Notes: generated from the sequence alone by a model not told the origin. Shown: positions 1-11,866, counted from the stretch's first letter. The stretch: 64,000 bases of DNA from Poa pratensis (GCA_947311845.1 CAMZMU010000041.1:113018573-113082572), one strand, 5' to 3'. Translations and numbers: made by a program.

Positions 1-759
1 CTTGGTTTAACTTTTATCTATTTTGATTGGTTTGAGCACACCATGGGACCCTTATATTTTTCTATGTGTTTTTCCTCTTTGGTTTCCAAAAATAAAATAC
101 CAAGTTTTACCCTTTTGGATTTTATTTGATGTTAACATTAGTTGGTTTTGCTGTTGTAGCACGTTGCTATTCACCGTGCGATTTAATTTTTGTCTAGAAT
201 CTCCTACAATCACAAAAACAAATCACATAATGAACATCTTTTTGTCCTCTGCGTGAACAAAAATTGGCAGAAAATTCTGACATTTCTAAGGTGTCGGAAA
301 ATATATTTTTATGTTGTTGTTTTTCAAGACAAAATCTACCTTTTGTTGTAAGAGTGGGTCTTTGAGATTCATATGATATGCTTTTGGGGTTTAATATTTA
401 TTTTGTATTTTTCCTACTTAAGAAACCTTTCTAATTTGTCAAACAATTTTTAAATAGTTTTGGCAGTTGTTAGGAATATTATCTATGACACTAATGCCTC
501 ACCGTGGAAAAAGGAAAAGTTTTTGTGGTGAAGTGTTTTCACGGGAAATGAAAACATATCAAACTTAGAATATTCCAAAGATAGGTGAAAACATTTAGAT
601 TGGGGATGCCCCTCTACATCATTAACACCACGGTTTGCAAACATTTTGCTCTTGTTTTGTGAGCACCATTAAAATTTGCCTAAACTTGAAGTGTTTGTCT
701 CTATATGTTGCATCTCTATATTTGTTTTGAAACCTCCATTATTATATCTGAAGCAAATA

Positions 760-968
760 CTCCCTCCAATCCGGTCTATAGGTCTGGCACGTATCTCTAT
801 ATCGCTAATTTTACCTATAATATAAACTGTATAACACAAAAACTATTCCATACGAAAATGTAGCATATAAAGTTTATAATGATACATTTTTGTCATATAC
901 TCATATTATGTTAGTCAAACTAGCGATCTAGGGATGCGTGCATGACCTATACACCGGACCGGAGCGAG
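760..968. mobile_element. Stowaway-like MITE, 209 bp
   Basis: The left end reads CTCCCTCCAATCCGGTCTAT and the right end is its imperfect inverse, with ACCGGACCGGAGCGAG. The element is flanked by TA on both sides, the classic Stowaway/Tc1-mariner target duplication. CTCCCTCC termini are typical of grass Stowaway families. The interior is AT-rich and non-coding. It lies about 1.1 kb upstream of the presumed transcribed region of the kinase gene. Confidence 0.8.
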
Positions 969-1802
969 TATATATCCAATGATGATCAAGTACCGAAAAA
1001 TGGGGGTGCTGACCATGAGAGGCACCATCAGGGAAGAAACAACGATGCCAATGGTCTCGGAGGTGTGAGCGGTGGCAAAAGAGCACATGACGACGTAAGG
1101 TTTGGAAGAAGGATCATGCTGTCATACAACGTGAAGATTATATGGCTCAATGTCGACGCAATGGACATTCCCTCCTATTATATCCTCATTACATATAATA
1201 CAAGTTTACATCTATCTACCATATCACGAATATTGGTCAACTACGATCTACACACACGCTGTAGTTAGGTATGGATGGATACAGCAAAATCTTCTTACTA
1301 TCTTAACATTGTCCTTATACCTTCCACGGTGAGAGTAACAAGCTGAGATAAAGATGATATGGCACAATGTTTAATGAAGAGAGGTGATGGTGTGTTATGG
1401 TAACGTAAGACGCATAGCTAGAAAATTTAGTGACAAAATAGACCTAATTACTACACAAATTTGCATTGAGATTGTATAGAATAATAAATAACTAAAATTT
1501 TCTACGAATAAAAGAACACTCTCGACTCGATGAGGCCTTCCTCACTCGGAAGAAAAACTAAGTTTGCCGCCAAATTCACTCGTGGCGAATTAATTTCGAG
1601 ATCAATCATGCACATTCCCGGTGTGGTGTATATTGAACTCCGCACACCGCACGCGCCTGATATCTGAGTTGTGTAGTTGGGCCACGCTCTGACACCACAA
1701 GCACGCTGCTCCTTTCTTAAAGGCTACTGTCATGTCATGTCGTCTTCTCTAGCGTTCAACTACTCTGCTCCTCACAATCACATTCACCCCGGACACAGAT
1801 CA

Positions 1803-1829
1803 GGTGACATGCACCTTTTGCATGTCACC
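1803..1829. repeat. Perfect 11-bp inverted repeat (hairpin)
   Basis: GGTGACATGCA and its exact reverse complement are separated by a 5-nt loop. A third partial copy of the arm (GTGACATGC) follows immediately. It lies about 200 bp upstream of the presumed transcription start of the kinase gene. It may be a remnant of a small transposon or a structured promoter element; the sequence does not decide. Confidence 0.5.
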
Positions 1830-2034
1830 GTGTGACATGCAATCTAAATTCAAATTTAAACATTTTGAAAAAATCTGAAAAAAATCATGCATGTTCACAG
1901 CACATATTTAGATAACCCCTGAAAAAGGAAACTCAAAATTCGAAACATACATCGAGAAATAAAAAAGAGAAACTCAGATGTGAATAGTCTACATAGAACC
2001 ATTCGGGAACTATTCATGACAGATTTCTCCCACC

Positions 2035-3224
2035 AGGCTACCAAGGCTTTTCTTTCCTTCGCAGCCACTACTTAGCTAAACCTCCCTCTTCTCCTCCCCA
2101 TCCCGAGCTCTTCTTGCCATTCACACAGCAGTAGCTACCTGTAAGTTCTCTGTCCTTCTCTCTCCTGTTTTCTTCTTTCGTCCTCAGTTTGCTTCTGCTC
2201 TTTTTTTCCTTCTGAATTATGGTTCACTGGTGTTTTCATGTGAGCGGAAAGCTCAAATCTGTTCCCCGAACTGTATGCTCTTGACGACTCCCATGAGATG
2301 CATTAACTTTTCAGAGCATTCCTTCGTGGGAGAAATGGGTTCGTTTTTTAACGAACCTCGTAGAAGATTGATAGGGGCTCTCTGCTATCTTCTTGGTCCT
2401 GACAATTCTTTTTTTTTTCAAACAAATTAAGAGGAATCTGGGGTTTGTGCTTGAGAACACTGACCAGTTCATCTTGTTGGCTGTGGAATATGCCGCCTGC
2501 TGTTTAATGGTCTCTTTGCAGCTCCCCACCCCCCTCGTGCCTAATTTGATACACACCCTGTCCAGATCCAATAGACAGTGGTCTTATTCCTTCGACCTTC
2601 AGTTTATTATTCCAGTTCAAACTTGGCCTTTCGGAGGAAAGAATATCTCTGGGTTTTTTTTTCGATATTTTCTCTACTAAACAACTCCACTGATGGACTT
2701 AGTCGCAGATCTTATTGTGAATTTAAGAGTAGGTGCCGGTGCCAGGGCGAAGTTGCAGTTTTATTTATAAAACATAATGCATGGTCTGCATAGTTCATCA
2801 ATCTACATAACTGACTGCTCAACAGCATTTGCATTGGGCCGTTTTCTGTACAAACAAAATGATTTCTGTTAGTTTATACTCCATCCGTTCCAAATTAATT
2901 GATTTTCATTTTCCCACATGTGGATGTATCTAGACATGTTACAAGTATAGATACATCCACATTTGGACAAATGAAAGTCAATTAATTTGGAACGGAGGGA
3001 GTATATATTTGTTTCATGTGTGATCTGGGAAAGAAAAGGACATGGGGACGCCTATGCACACCTGGCTGTAATCCAAATGAAGTTTATTCAGATAGAAAAA
3101 AAATCAGGCTATCATCTTTTCCATGTCTGAAGTCTAGAATTTTCCACACAGGACAGTGGAACAAATTGACAGTGCGTGGAAACTAAGCTAGACCGGAGGT
3201 TCCAGAGGGGGAATAAGGCAGGGG
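2035..3224 (+). promoter_or_regulatory. Probable 5' leader and leader intron of the CIPK gene
   Basis: A pyrimidine-rich, leader-like stretch (about 2035-2142) ends at a strong splice donor (CTGTAAGT at about 2141-2148). No coding frame follows until the kinase ATG at 3225. The simplest reading is a non-coding first exon and a roughly 1-kb leader intron, an arrangement common in plant CIPK genes. A Stowaway MITE sits inside the proposed intron. The exact acceptor (about 3120-3220) and transcription start cannot be fixed from sequence alone. Confidence 0.45.
2879..3001. mobile_element. Stowaway MITE, 123 bp, in the leader intron
   Basis: The ends are near-perfect inverted repeats: CTCCATCCGTTCCAAATTAA on the left, the matching TTAATTTGGAACGGAGGGAG on the right. 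Both are flanked by TA. The inner part is also palindromic (ACATGTGGATGTATCTAGAC against TCTAGATACATCCACAT-like sequence), so nearly the whole element can fold into a hairpin. The sequence is typical of grass Stowaway families. Confidence 0.92.
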
Positions 3225-6200
3225 ATGAGTACAACCAAGGTGAAGAGACGTGTGGGGAAGTATGAGCTAGGCCGGACCATCGGAGAGGGCACATTCGCCA
3301 AGGTCAAATTCGCGAGGGACACCGAGACGGGGGACCCGGTAGCCATCAAGATCTTGGACAAGGACAAGCTTCTCAAGCACAAGATGGTTGAGCAGGTCAT
3401 TGTCAAATGCCAACCTCAATATTAAGTTTGTGAGATCTCAATTATTTGTTTTTTCTGGTGATCTTTCATATCTAGTTGATTATGATGGATCCTGCACTTT
3501 ACATTTGTTGTTTTTTTGTGGTACAAGCAAATTGACACTTTTCCCAGATGATTGAACTTGTTTTTCTAACTGCTGATGAGTAACTCTGTGGTGGAACCGT
3601 AGATCAAGCGGGAAATTGCAACAATGAAGTTGATTAAGCATCCGAATGTTGTCCGCATACACGAGGTAATTAAAGGAATTACCATTCTTTTTTTGTTATT
3701 GATATTCCAGTTAATCTTGTAATATTTGTTCAGAAAAGTACATCTTGTCTGGGCTCCATCATGCACCTGAATCATAAAATTGTTGTCAGAAATATTGGAC
3801 GCAATTATTTGGCATGTCTATTTTAATTTGATCGAAGGAAACTGCTAATATTATCCAAATTTATATTCTCTTCAAACTTTAGGTGATGGGAAGCAAAACG
3901 AAGATCTACATTGTTTTAGAATATGTCACTGGTGGTGAGCTCTTTGACACAATTGTAAGTGATATGCTACAGTCCATGTTTCCAGTTTCTGCACTTGTAG
4001 AACATACTGTTGTTAATTATGTACTAACGGGCATCGCATCCCTCGTCGTAAAGGTTAACCATGGTAGAATGAGGGAAGATGAGGCAAGGAGATACTTCCA
4101 ACAGTTAATTAATGCTGTTGATTATTGCCATAGCAGAGGGGTGTTCCACCGTGATTTGAAAGTGAGTACCTCGCCATCTCTGTGCTTTTTTCAGTGAATG
4201 AGAATTTACTCAGGAATCTAAACTAATATACTTGCAGCCAGAAAATTTGTTACTTGATTCATGTGGAAATCTGAAGGTATCTGATTTTGGGCTGAGTGCC
4301 CTAGCTCAGCAACTCAAGGTAAAGGTTCTTGCTTCATGCACTTTAAGTTGCTACCTTTGATGTACGAAAACTCTCTCCTAACATATTTTGAAATATTTTA
4401 TTATTTTGTTGTTCAGGATGATGGATTACTGCACACGACTTGCGGGACTCCAAATTATGTTGCACCAGAGGTAATTTCAGAAAAATATATAAACTGAACT
4501 CTCCAATAGTTTTCTTTGCATAGTTTTTGTGGAAACCAGCGGTAATAATTTAACTAGTGTAACTATTTTCCAACAGGTCCTCGAAGATCAAGGCTATGAT
4601 GGTGCAATGGCAGATTTGTGGTCATGTGGGGTTATTCTTTTCGTTTTGCTAGCAGGGTATTTGCCTTTTGAAGACTCTAATCTTATGGCCATGTATAAGA
4701 AAGTGAGCATTGTACTTTTTTTTAGAGAACTTCTGTGGTTGCTTCTTCATGCTTATTTGATTTTCTTGTCTATTCTTCTGGGCAGATATCGAATGCAGAA
4801 TTTACGTTTCCACCTTGGACGTCTTTTCCTGCCAAGAGGTTGTTAACAAGAATCCTTGATCCAAATCCAATGACGGTATGCTAGAACACAAGATCTGGTT
4901 GAATCAATACGTAGATAGGGAAATTTCCTGAGCTAGTTATGTAAAATGACCCCTAGTACTCACACAATGCATCCTCTAGTGGATTGTAGATCATCTACAA
5001 AAATAGTAAGCTTGTAGATCATCTAAAAAATAGTAGGCTTGTAGATCACATGATGCATTTTCATCCATCAGCCTTTCAATATCAGTACTAATATAAAGCT
5101 AATGTCTTGAGAAACTGTTGCAGAGAATAACAGTTCAAGAAATGTTAGAGGATGAGTGGTTCAAGAAAGGTTACAAGCGTGCGGTGTTTGATGAGAAGTA
5201 TGATACAACGTTGGATGATGTGGTCGCTGTCTTCAATGATTCAGAAGTAAGTCCATGGTCAAATGGAAACTCTTGCACTTCTGTTTCTACCTCAATGCAA
5301 AAATCCCTCATGGGTTCTGTTTCGCTAACCAGTTTTATGCCTGTGGGTTGACTTCCTCCAGGAGCACCATGTGACAGAAAAGAAAGAAGAAGAACCAGTA
5401 GCTCTGAATGCATTTGAACTGATTTCAATGTCAGCTGGCCTCAATCTTGAAAACTTATTCGACTCTGAGCTGGTACGAGAACATCCTGATAGCAACCTAA
5501 AACTTTTAAAATTACGATGTGGATTGACTTAACTCGTCAGGGTTTCTAGGTTCTACGGATATAGCTTAAATCATGGCTGAAATATGCACTAGATTTATTT
5601 GATATCACTTATAATTAGATATCTCAATTACAAGGAATAATAAAAGCTACTACCTCCGATCCGAAATATAATATGTTTTAGCTTTTTTCTAATTCGGATG
5701 TACCTAGACGTGTTTTATTGTGTAGATTCAGTGATTCACTCATTTTATTTCGTATGTAGTCCATATTGAAATATCTAAAATATATTATAATTTGGAACGG
5801 AAGGAGTAGTAACTTTATATGCCTATGTAAATAGAATATATCTCGAACATTTTTTTCAACTTAGAACTCTATGCTTATTTTCTGTTATGAATTTATGATT
5901 TTAAAAATCCATTGTTACTCTGAACGTCGAATGACTATGGACAGGAATTTAAGAGAGAAACAAGGTTTACATCAAAAAGCTCGCCAAAAGAAATTGTCCG
6001 CAAGATTGAGGAAGCTGCAAAGCCTCTAGGATTCGATGTTCAGAAGAAAAATTACAAGGTAAGCCATGCAAAGCTTGGTGTAATAACAGTATGCATGAGT
6101 ATATTTTCTTATAAAAGGAGTTCTCTATATAATATATATGAGCTTTAAAATACTTCTTCCTGAAGGTTAAAATCCTTTTTATTGTTTGACCAGCTGAGAC

Positions 6201-6713
6201 TAGAAAAGGTAAAAGCAGGAAGGAAGGGGAATCTCAATGTTGCTACCGAGGTAATTGTAAAGAAAATGCTGAACTGAAATCTACTTTGAGTTAAATTCTT
6301 CGCTCTAACGTTATTTGTGTGCATTATCAATTAGATACTGAGAGTTGGACCTTCTCTTCATATGGTTGAAGTTCGCAAAGCAAAAGGCGTCACTCTAGAA
6401 TTTCACAAGGTAAACATCATATTGTGAAAATCATACCAATTACAAACCTGATATTCATGGATTGTGATTGAGAAGTAGGGACTGTCATGCACCAGTTCCT
6501 AGATTTATGCTTCTCCAATTTCAGTGATCTGGAGTTCTGGACTCACCAAGTTACTGGAATTATAAATTAAGTTGGACATCTCTCACCTTCCCTCAGTAAT
6601 TTATACTGAAATGTATAAGTCTGGATGTTGTGGTGCAGTTCTACAAGAACCTTTCGAACACCTTGAAGGACGTTGTTTGGAAATCCGACGATCTCCAGGT
6701 CCAACCTTCCTAG
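3225..6713 (+). CDS. CIPK9: CBL-interacting protein kinase (SnRK3), CIPK9-like, 14 coding exons
   Basis: This Ser/Thr kinase is activated by CBL calcium sensors and typically phosphorylates ion channels and transporters at membranes. Exons: 3225-3395, 3603-3665, 3883-3954, 4054-4161, 4238-4318, 4417-4470, 4577-4702, 4786-4875, 5124-5246, 5362-5472, 5945-6058, 6194-6250, 6335-6409, 6639-6713. All join in phase 0 with GT..AG introns and give 439 residues. Visible parts: glycine loop [11 protein letters not shown] lysine in VAIKILDK (K42), HRDLKPEN (134-141), DFG (154-156), activation loop to APE (181-183), NAF motif (312-314) for CBL binding, then a PPI-type region (about 338-415). The intron-rich structure and [16 protein letters not shown] start fit the CIPK3/9/23 clade; assignment to CIPK9 is from memory and less certain than CIPK itself. 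Unusual residues: F before HRD instead of the usual Y, and KGVTLEF where the family usually has a D. The frame is fully intact. Confidence 0.9.
5650..5809. mobile_element. Stowaway-like MITE in CIPK intron 10, 160 bp
   Basis: The left end is CTACCTCCGATCCGAAATAT; the right end is the imperfect inverse, ending GGAACGGAAGGAGTAG. TA flanks both sides. It lies in the longest intron of the coding region (5473-5944), away from the splice sites, so it probably does not disturb splicing. Confidence 0.85.
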
Positions 6714-7161
6714 CAGTGATTTCGGAACGGGAGGGATGGGTAAATTATTAGCATCCCATTCTTCCGAGTTGATCCATTTTCAGGAGCTGGATCAAAAATC
6801 ATGCCCATTGCAAATTGTAAGTACTGGTGGGTGGCCCTGTTATCAGGTGTGCTTATCCTCCACTGTTGTTGTACATGCTGTATTTTGAGAATTTTTTTGG
6901 AGCAGTTTAAGTGAACCACATTCAGTAAGTTTTGATGGCACATTTGGTATGTTTGTGTTCTTAATTCGTACAGAGTCACCTTAGAGCAAGGCAACCAGAA
7001 GTTCGCAGAATGGTAGCCAAATATGTTGTTAGTTTGTTTACCACTTGTAAACTCAATTAGGTCATCATTGTGAAAATCATGGAGTAATTTCTTTTTTTTG
7101 TCTTGTAGTACTTGTTACACTTTTTCATCAGTTGTAAATTAGAAATGAAAACCCTGGATTT
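6714..7161. other. Convergent 3' interval between the CIPK and calmodulin-like genes
   Basis: This 448-bp gap separates two stop codons facing each other. It must hold both 3' UTRs and their polyadenylation signals. T-rich and A-rich stretches are present, but I cannot place cleavage sites. Overlapping 3' ends are possible. Confidence 0.6.
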
Positions 7162-8180
7162 TCAGAGGATTGTACACGAGGGGATGCAGCGGCTGTCAGT
7201 CGGTTTCTCATGGTCGTTGTCCTTGTCCTTGTCCTGGTCAGGCGGTTTATCGTCATCCCCGCCGGTCTTCTCGTCTTGCACCATCTCACGACTGTTTTGC
7301 TGTGACTTCCGCCGTCTGGCATTTGCACAAGAGCAGCATACATTGCGAGGTTCAGATACATACCGTGTAATTGCAAAAGGTAGAAAACAGAAGGTTTTAA
7401 CTATGAAGAACGATTAACGCAAGTTCATGGAGTGTACCGTCGTTTAACACTCCGGCCTATCTCCATGATCCGGAAGGCGAGAAGGCAGCGGCAGACGCGG
7501 AGTCCATTCTTGAAGAGTGGCGGCACTGAAGCTTTCGATTCCGACAACTCGAGCCTGCAGAGATCAATCGATAGGTTGAAGATATCAAGAAGATCGCGTT
7601 ACAAATTATTTGCAATCGTAGAAAAGATGAACCAAGAAATGGTACTGACTTGGCCATCATGACCTTGGCGAACTCGGAGTAGTTGATCTGGCCATCCGTC
7701 AATGTCGGCCTCGCGGAGCATCTTGGAGAGCTCCTCGTCGGAGACGCGCTCGCCGAGGTTGACCATGACGTGCCGGAACTCGTTGAGCGAGATGAAACCG
7801 TTCTGGTCCTGGTCGAAGACCTGGAAGGCCTCCCGCAGCTCGTCCTCGGCGCCGGCGTCGCGCATCTTGCGTTCGAGGAGGGCCAGGAACTCCGGGAAGT
7901 CGACGGCACCGTTGCCGTCGGCGTCCACCTCCGCGATCATCTCCCGCAGCTCCTCCTCCGATGGGCGTTGCCCCAGCGAACGCATGACCGTCCCGAGCTC
8001 CCTGGTCGTGATCGTCCCTGTAGGTTTTCGCACGCGAAATCAAATCGAATTAAGCACGCCAACGAGATCAAATCACATGGCGATCGATCGGATCGAGCAG
8101 TGAATACCATCGCCATCCTTGTCGAAGAGGCTGAAGGCCGCTTGGAACTCCTCGATCTGCTCCTTGGACAGCTCGTCCAT
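7162..8180 (-). pseudogene. Calmodulin-like protein with C-terminal CTIL prenylation box; frameshift in EF-hand 4
   Basis: This would be a membrane-attached Ca2+ sensor of the rice CML1/CML3 type. Exons: 8180-8108, 8017-7650, 7315-7162. Exon 1 gives MDELSKEQIEEFQAAF and half of EF-hand 1. The first intron splits codon G in DKDGDG, as in plant calmodulin genes. EF loops 1-3 are complete ([36 protein letters not shown]). In EF-hand 4 the expected D-I-D-G-D-G lacks two bases at 7695/7696. Past that point the other frame gives [15 protein letters not shown]. Splicing at 7650 (donor GTCAGT) to 7315 then makes KRRKSQQ, a basic and acidic tail, and a final SCTIL stop at 7162-7164. In the actual frame the protein ends soon after EF3. 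It is either a recent pseudogene, a truncated functional protein, or a sequence error. Confidence 0.82.
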
Positions 8181-9974
8181 TCATTCAACTGAATTCTGTG
8201 TATCTTTTTTCTATGGATGGAGACGGACGAATTCGCTGGGCGATTTGCCGCCAAATCCCCTTGCCACGGAATTAGTTGTTCTTGGCTCTTTCGTTGGCCA
8301 AAAATAGAGAGGTTGCTCTTCTAGATGCCTCTGATCGAAAGGCTTCCATGGACACAAAGTTTCCGGTGCATCAAGTGTAGTTGTGCGTCGTCTTAAAGAC
8401 ACGACCGAAATGTTCCAACAAAATGAACTCTCCTTTCAATATTCATGTCTTTCTTTTGCAACTCAGAAGTGAGGCAATGGGGTGGCCTGACCGAAGAAGG
8501 ACTACTCCAAATCCTAAGTCAAATGCATATGTTTCAATAACAAAAGGTTGTTGAAAATTTGACAAAGCCAACATAGGTGTAAAGGCCATGGCTTGTTTCA
8601 GTGATCAAAATCTTTCTGTGCAGTAAGTGCCCACATAAGAGATTTTTGTGGAAGCATGAGAGTAAGTGGTTTTGCAATCAAACCATACTGATGAACAAAC
8701 TTTCTAATAGCTTGTGAGACCCAGAAATCTCCTTAATTCAATAAAACTAGCTGGGTGGCCCGCGCATTTGCGCGGCTAGATTAGCTCTGAAATTTATATT
8801 CAAATATAATTTCTCTGTCATATGTATGGTTCACAATCGATTACTTTTGTACAGGCATTTGCCTAATTAATGTTCTACTGGATTTCACCGCTAATCATAA
8901 TTTCGATTACATTGTCAGGTTGTTAGTGTTTTTTTATACTCCATGGGTGCAGAGCTTAATTACATTGACCGAGTATCAACTACCGATTATTACTCGCCAT
9001 CAATGTGGTTGTTCCTTAATTGAACTTGTACTTTTCAAGCATATTCATTAAGTTAATCGAATTACTAATTACATACAATGTGTCAATATATCGAACTTAT
9101 ATAGGGTTGATTTATGTCGAGATTTTTGGAAACTTAAAAATATCGATATCAAGTTTTCAAAACGGGCTCCATATAGAAGAAATAAGCTTTCACCCCGCTA
9201 TATTAATATAGCAACCACACCGTACATCAAAAAGATTAAAGGTATATGTCTACCTAGCTATGTAAATGAAACATAATACCCATTAAAAATGGAACATAGT
9301 AAATTGTAATAATTCCTGATGATTGCTTTCACCTTATTTACCTTTGTACGGTAGGAAATGTAACTTGTTTCTTGAAGTTCCTCATAGACGCACACACATG
9401 CCTTCTCTCCTATGTGCTTGAACGTGTAAAGATTATGGAACGTGAGTCCAAATAATTAAACCTGACCTGAACTCCTACATGTGACCTCTTTTTGCTGACC
9501 ACGATCTCTTATAGAGCAAAATGTGACATGATGGACCTTTCAACGTCGTGGGATGAGACTTGCCATAAATATTGAAAAAAAAAACGATTACGTTAAATTT
9601 AGGCTGCCATTTTTCCCTTGCTAATCCTAACCGTTCATTATCTTGTCCTAGCAAACAACACAGTCAAACCCAAAAGAAAAGAAAAGAAAAAAATACCAAC
9701 ACCAGAGGATCAACAAAAACGAAAATGACTCGCAACCATTGCGTCCTCTGCAGAGAATTCTCAGTATAGACCAGGCTCCAATATAGGGTTCCGTTTGTCA
9801 CCCTAAAACATATATGTATAAACGGTGGATATTTATCAAGCACAACCACGTATACAAAGGCAAGATCGGATCCAATGTGATTATCCAAACTACACATGCA
9901 ATCGTAAAACAAAAGGACATCGGTCAAAGAAATAAACTTTAGAAAGTACACGCATAGAGATCTGCAAAAGAAAG
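8181..9974. other. Intergenic region without recognisable genes
   Basis: Short open frames only. The part nearest 8180 should include the promoter of the calmodulin-like gene. A candidate Helitron 3' terminus begins at 8747. The sequence from about 8780 to 9970 is AT-rich and shows no domain I recognise. Confidence 0.6.
8747..8776 (-). mobile_element. Candidate Helitron 3' terminus
   Basis: Read on the minus strand, a 7-bp GC-rich hairpin (CCGCGCA, 2-nt loop, TGCGCGG; 8775-8760) is followed 9 nt later by CTAG and then T. A hairpin about 10 nt before CTRR with a host T is the hallmark of Helitron 3' ends. The element would extend rightwards on the plus strand. I could not identify its other end (TC in element orientation). 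Confidence 0.5.
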
Positions 9975-11480
9975 AAACATCAACACTCATTTTCAAGAAT
10001 TGAACAAATTCAAATAAAAGGCAAAGCTAACACGCTAGTGGAGAATATAGTGACTGCAAAAATACTCAAGGCAGTGGCAGAGTCTATGGAACTAATAGTC
10101 TAATAATATATATCTTGTACTATAGACACTGATATGTTTTATTTAATCTCAACAGTTCCACATTCTTAAAAATCATCCTTTTACGTGCATCTCACAGTGT
10201 CCAAGTAGGTCAACGTCATCAGCTCATTTAAGTAATGTAATTTCTTCTCTCATTCACATATATTTTCTTGGTTAATTCCTTTCGGTGCCGTTGTCATGCC
10301 ACACTTTAAAAAGTGAAACAAAAGCTTAATGCTCAAGCTGGAAACATTACCTTTATTATTATTCTGATATCTGATAAACATATTTGTTGATGCAACATCG
10401 CCAACAAATCTGAAGAGTTTCATTAAAATTCAGTCTTTCACGTCTAACTGGAGGAGAGACAATATTATCTGTAGATAGAACATAAACTACAAAAGGTTGA
10501 TCAGATGTTATTGAATAAATACGTGCTAGCATCCACAAAAAGTTATGCTTTGAGGAAAACCGAACTTTTGATACGTACAGACATTTGGTAGCAATTGCGA
10601 TATTGATGAATTCTTTGAGTAATTGATCAACCTCCAAACGTTACTGGAAAAGAAGCTTTCTATTATATATCAGATCTCCGACTGTCCAGTCCAGAGCCAC
10701 AGTCGCTGGTTATGTTCCTTGTAACGAAACTGTCTACAGTTGACCTTGAGTCCAATATGAAACTACTGATGTATCTGTTTGTTTAAACACATCCTAAAAA
10801 ACAAATACAGTAAGTGTTGGTCATTAGCATCACTGGTAGAGGAAAAAAAATATTACTGCAGTGAGTAAAATTACTCGATAAACTCATGTTACCGAAAACT
10901 TAAAACTGATATATACTTGGAACAAAACTTCAATGAATTTTGTTCAGTTCAAAGGAAGAGACGAAGATTAAAAACAATAAGCATACTGCTATCCTTTTTT
11001 TCAATTTCCAAATCTCTCGGGACCACTCCACAAATTCCTGCAATTAATAATGCTCTAGAGCTTAAACCTCACCCTCAATATATATCAATCACAGACCGCA
11101 CACGTAACGAATCTGTCTGTGTATAATTCCCAAATTCATATGACGATACTATGCAAATCAAGACAAAATATTTAGCAATTGAACCAAGAACGTGTAAGAC
11201 AAATATGTACAGTTTCCTCAGATCAGAAAAAAAGAATGCAAACCTGTTTTGGGTCACCATACCATCTGCTAATACAGCACATGCATGCCTTTGTGACGTT
11301 TGTCCCTGCCCATGTAACAATTCGCTGATACCTTTCATCGTCTCATCAAAATACGCCAGGCCGACGGAATCCTCTCAGGTGCTCCTAATTGTATCATCAC
11401 GTGGAGTACTCCAGGCCGACGGCCTCCTCTCCAGTGCCTGCCGTGATGTCTTCCATCATCTGGTCGGGAGCTCCGATCCA
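9975..11480. repeat. Duplicate A of a ~1.5-kb tandem duplication (intact)
   Basis: From about 9999 (ATTGAACAAATTCAAATAAA) this stretch matches 11875 onward, then 22660-23300, with moderate divergence and small indels. Shared landmarks include GGCAAAGCTAACA, CACGTCTAACTGGAG, TTTGTTTAAACA and CATGCATGCCTTTGTGACGT. It contains GTT at 10816-10818, the site that in duplicate B received the CACTA element. Repeated AGGCCGACGG motifs occur near its right end (about 11360 and 11413). Confidence 0.85.
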
Positions 11481-11503
11481 TGCTCGCTAGGCGTGTACTC
11501 AAT

Positions 11504-11866
11504 CTACCTCGGCCAGAACGACATGCAACTCGTTTTCTTTGCTAGGACATGCTGCTGGAGTTCGTCACGGAAGTACGGTGGTCCGCTCGCTAGATGAACA
11601 TTGTTGTCCTCATTGATTAGGGCCACCAGAGCTGCCATGAGAGATGTCGCGCTATCTATCTGGCCACCATGACACGACACTATCGTAGAAATCTTACTGC
11701 CGAAGGTGCTTGCTGACCTTTTTAGTTTATCCGGGGGCATGCATGTGCCGATGCAGGTTGTCAACACGCATGAATTAGCCAGTTGAAGAATCGAATATGA
11801 ACACCTTAATTCTTCAAGCCTTGCGTCTATGCCACCGATTGCACCATCGAAAAAACCTAAACACAT
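11504..11866 (-). CDS. Unrecognised open frame, possible gene fragment
   Basis: An open frame of about 120 codons, cysteine-containing and without low complexity. It includes LEELRCSYSILQLANS and SCHGGQIDSATSLMAALVAL, which look like helical protein sequence rather than chance. It lies between the two duplicates and ends near a possible acceptor. I do not recognise a family. It could be an exon of a decayed gene whose other exons lie in the duplicated flanks, where frames such as SVGLAYFDETMKGISELL are interrupted. Weakly supported. Confidence 0.25.
   Translation of the reverse strand: MCLGFFDGAIGGIDARLEELRCSYSILQLANSCVLTTCIGTCMPPDKLKRSASTFGSKISTIVSCHGGQIDSATSLMAALVALINEDNNVHLASGPPYFRDELQQHVLAKKTSCMSFWPR

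Larger units (their letters stand above)
1..2030. other. AT-rich intergenic DNA upstream of the CIPK gene
   Basis: No convincing gene is visible on either strand; the open frames are short and lack recognisable domains. The stretch contains one Stowaway-like MITE (760-968) and one perfect short hairpin (1803-1829), annotated separately. The last few hundred bases probably include the promoter of the kinase gene, but I see no clear TATA box. Confidence 0.6.

Noticed and set aside
3225..3425. Reading through exon 1 of the kinase into the intron as a short protein
   Set aside because: The kinase reading continues perfectly in the next exon after a GT..AG intron; the read-through tail has no family similarity.
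7683..8192. Plus-strand open frame of 169 codons
   Set aside because: It is the antisense of the calmodulin-like exons; the EF-hand motifs on the minus strand explain the open frame.
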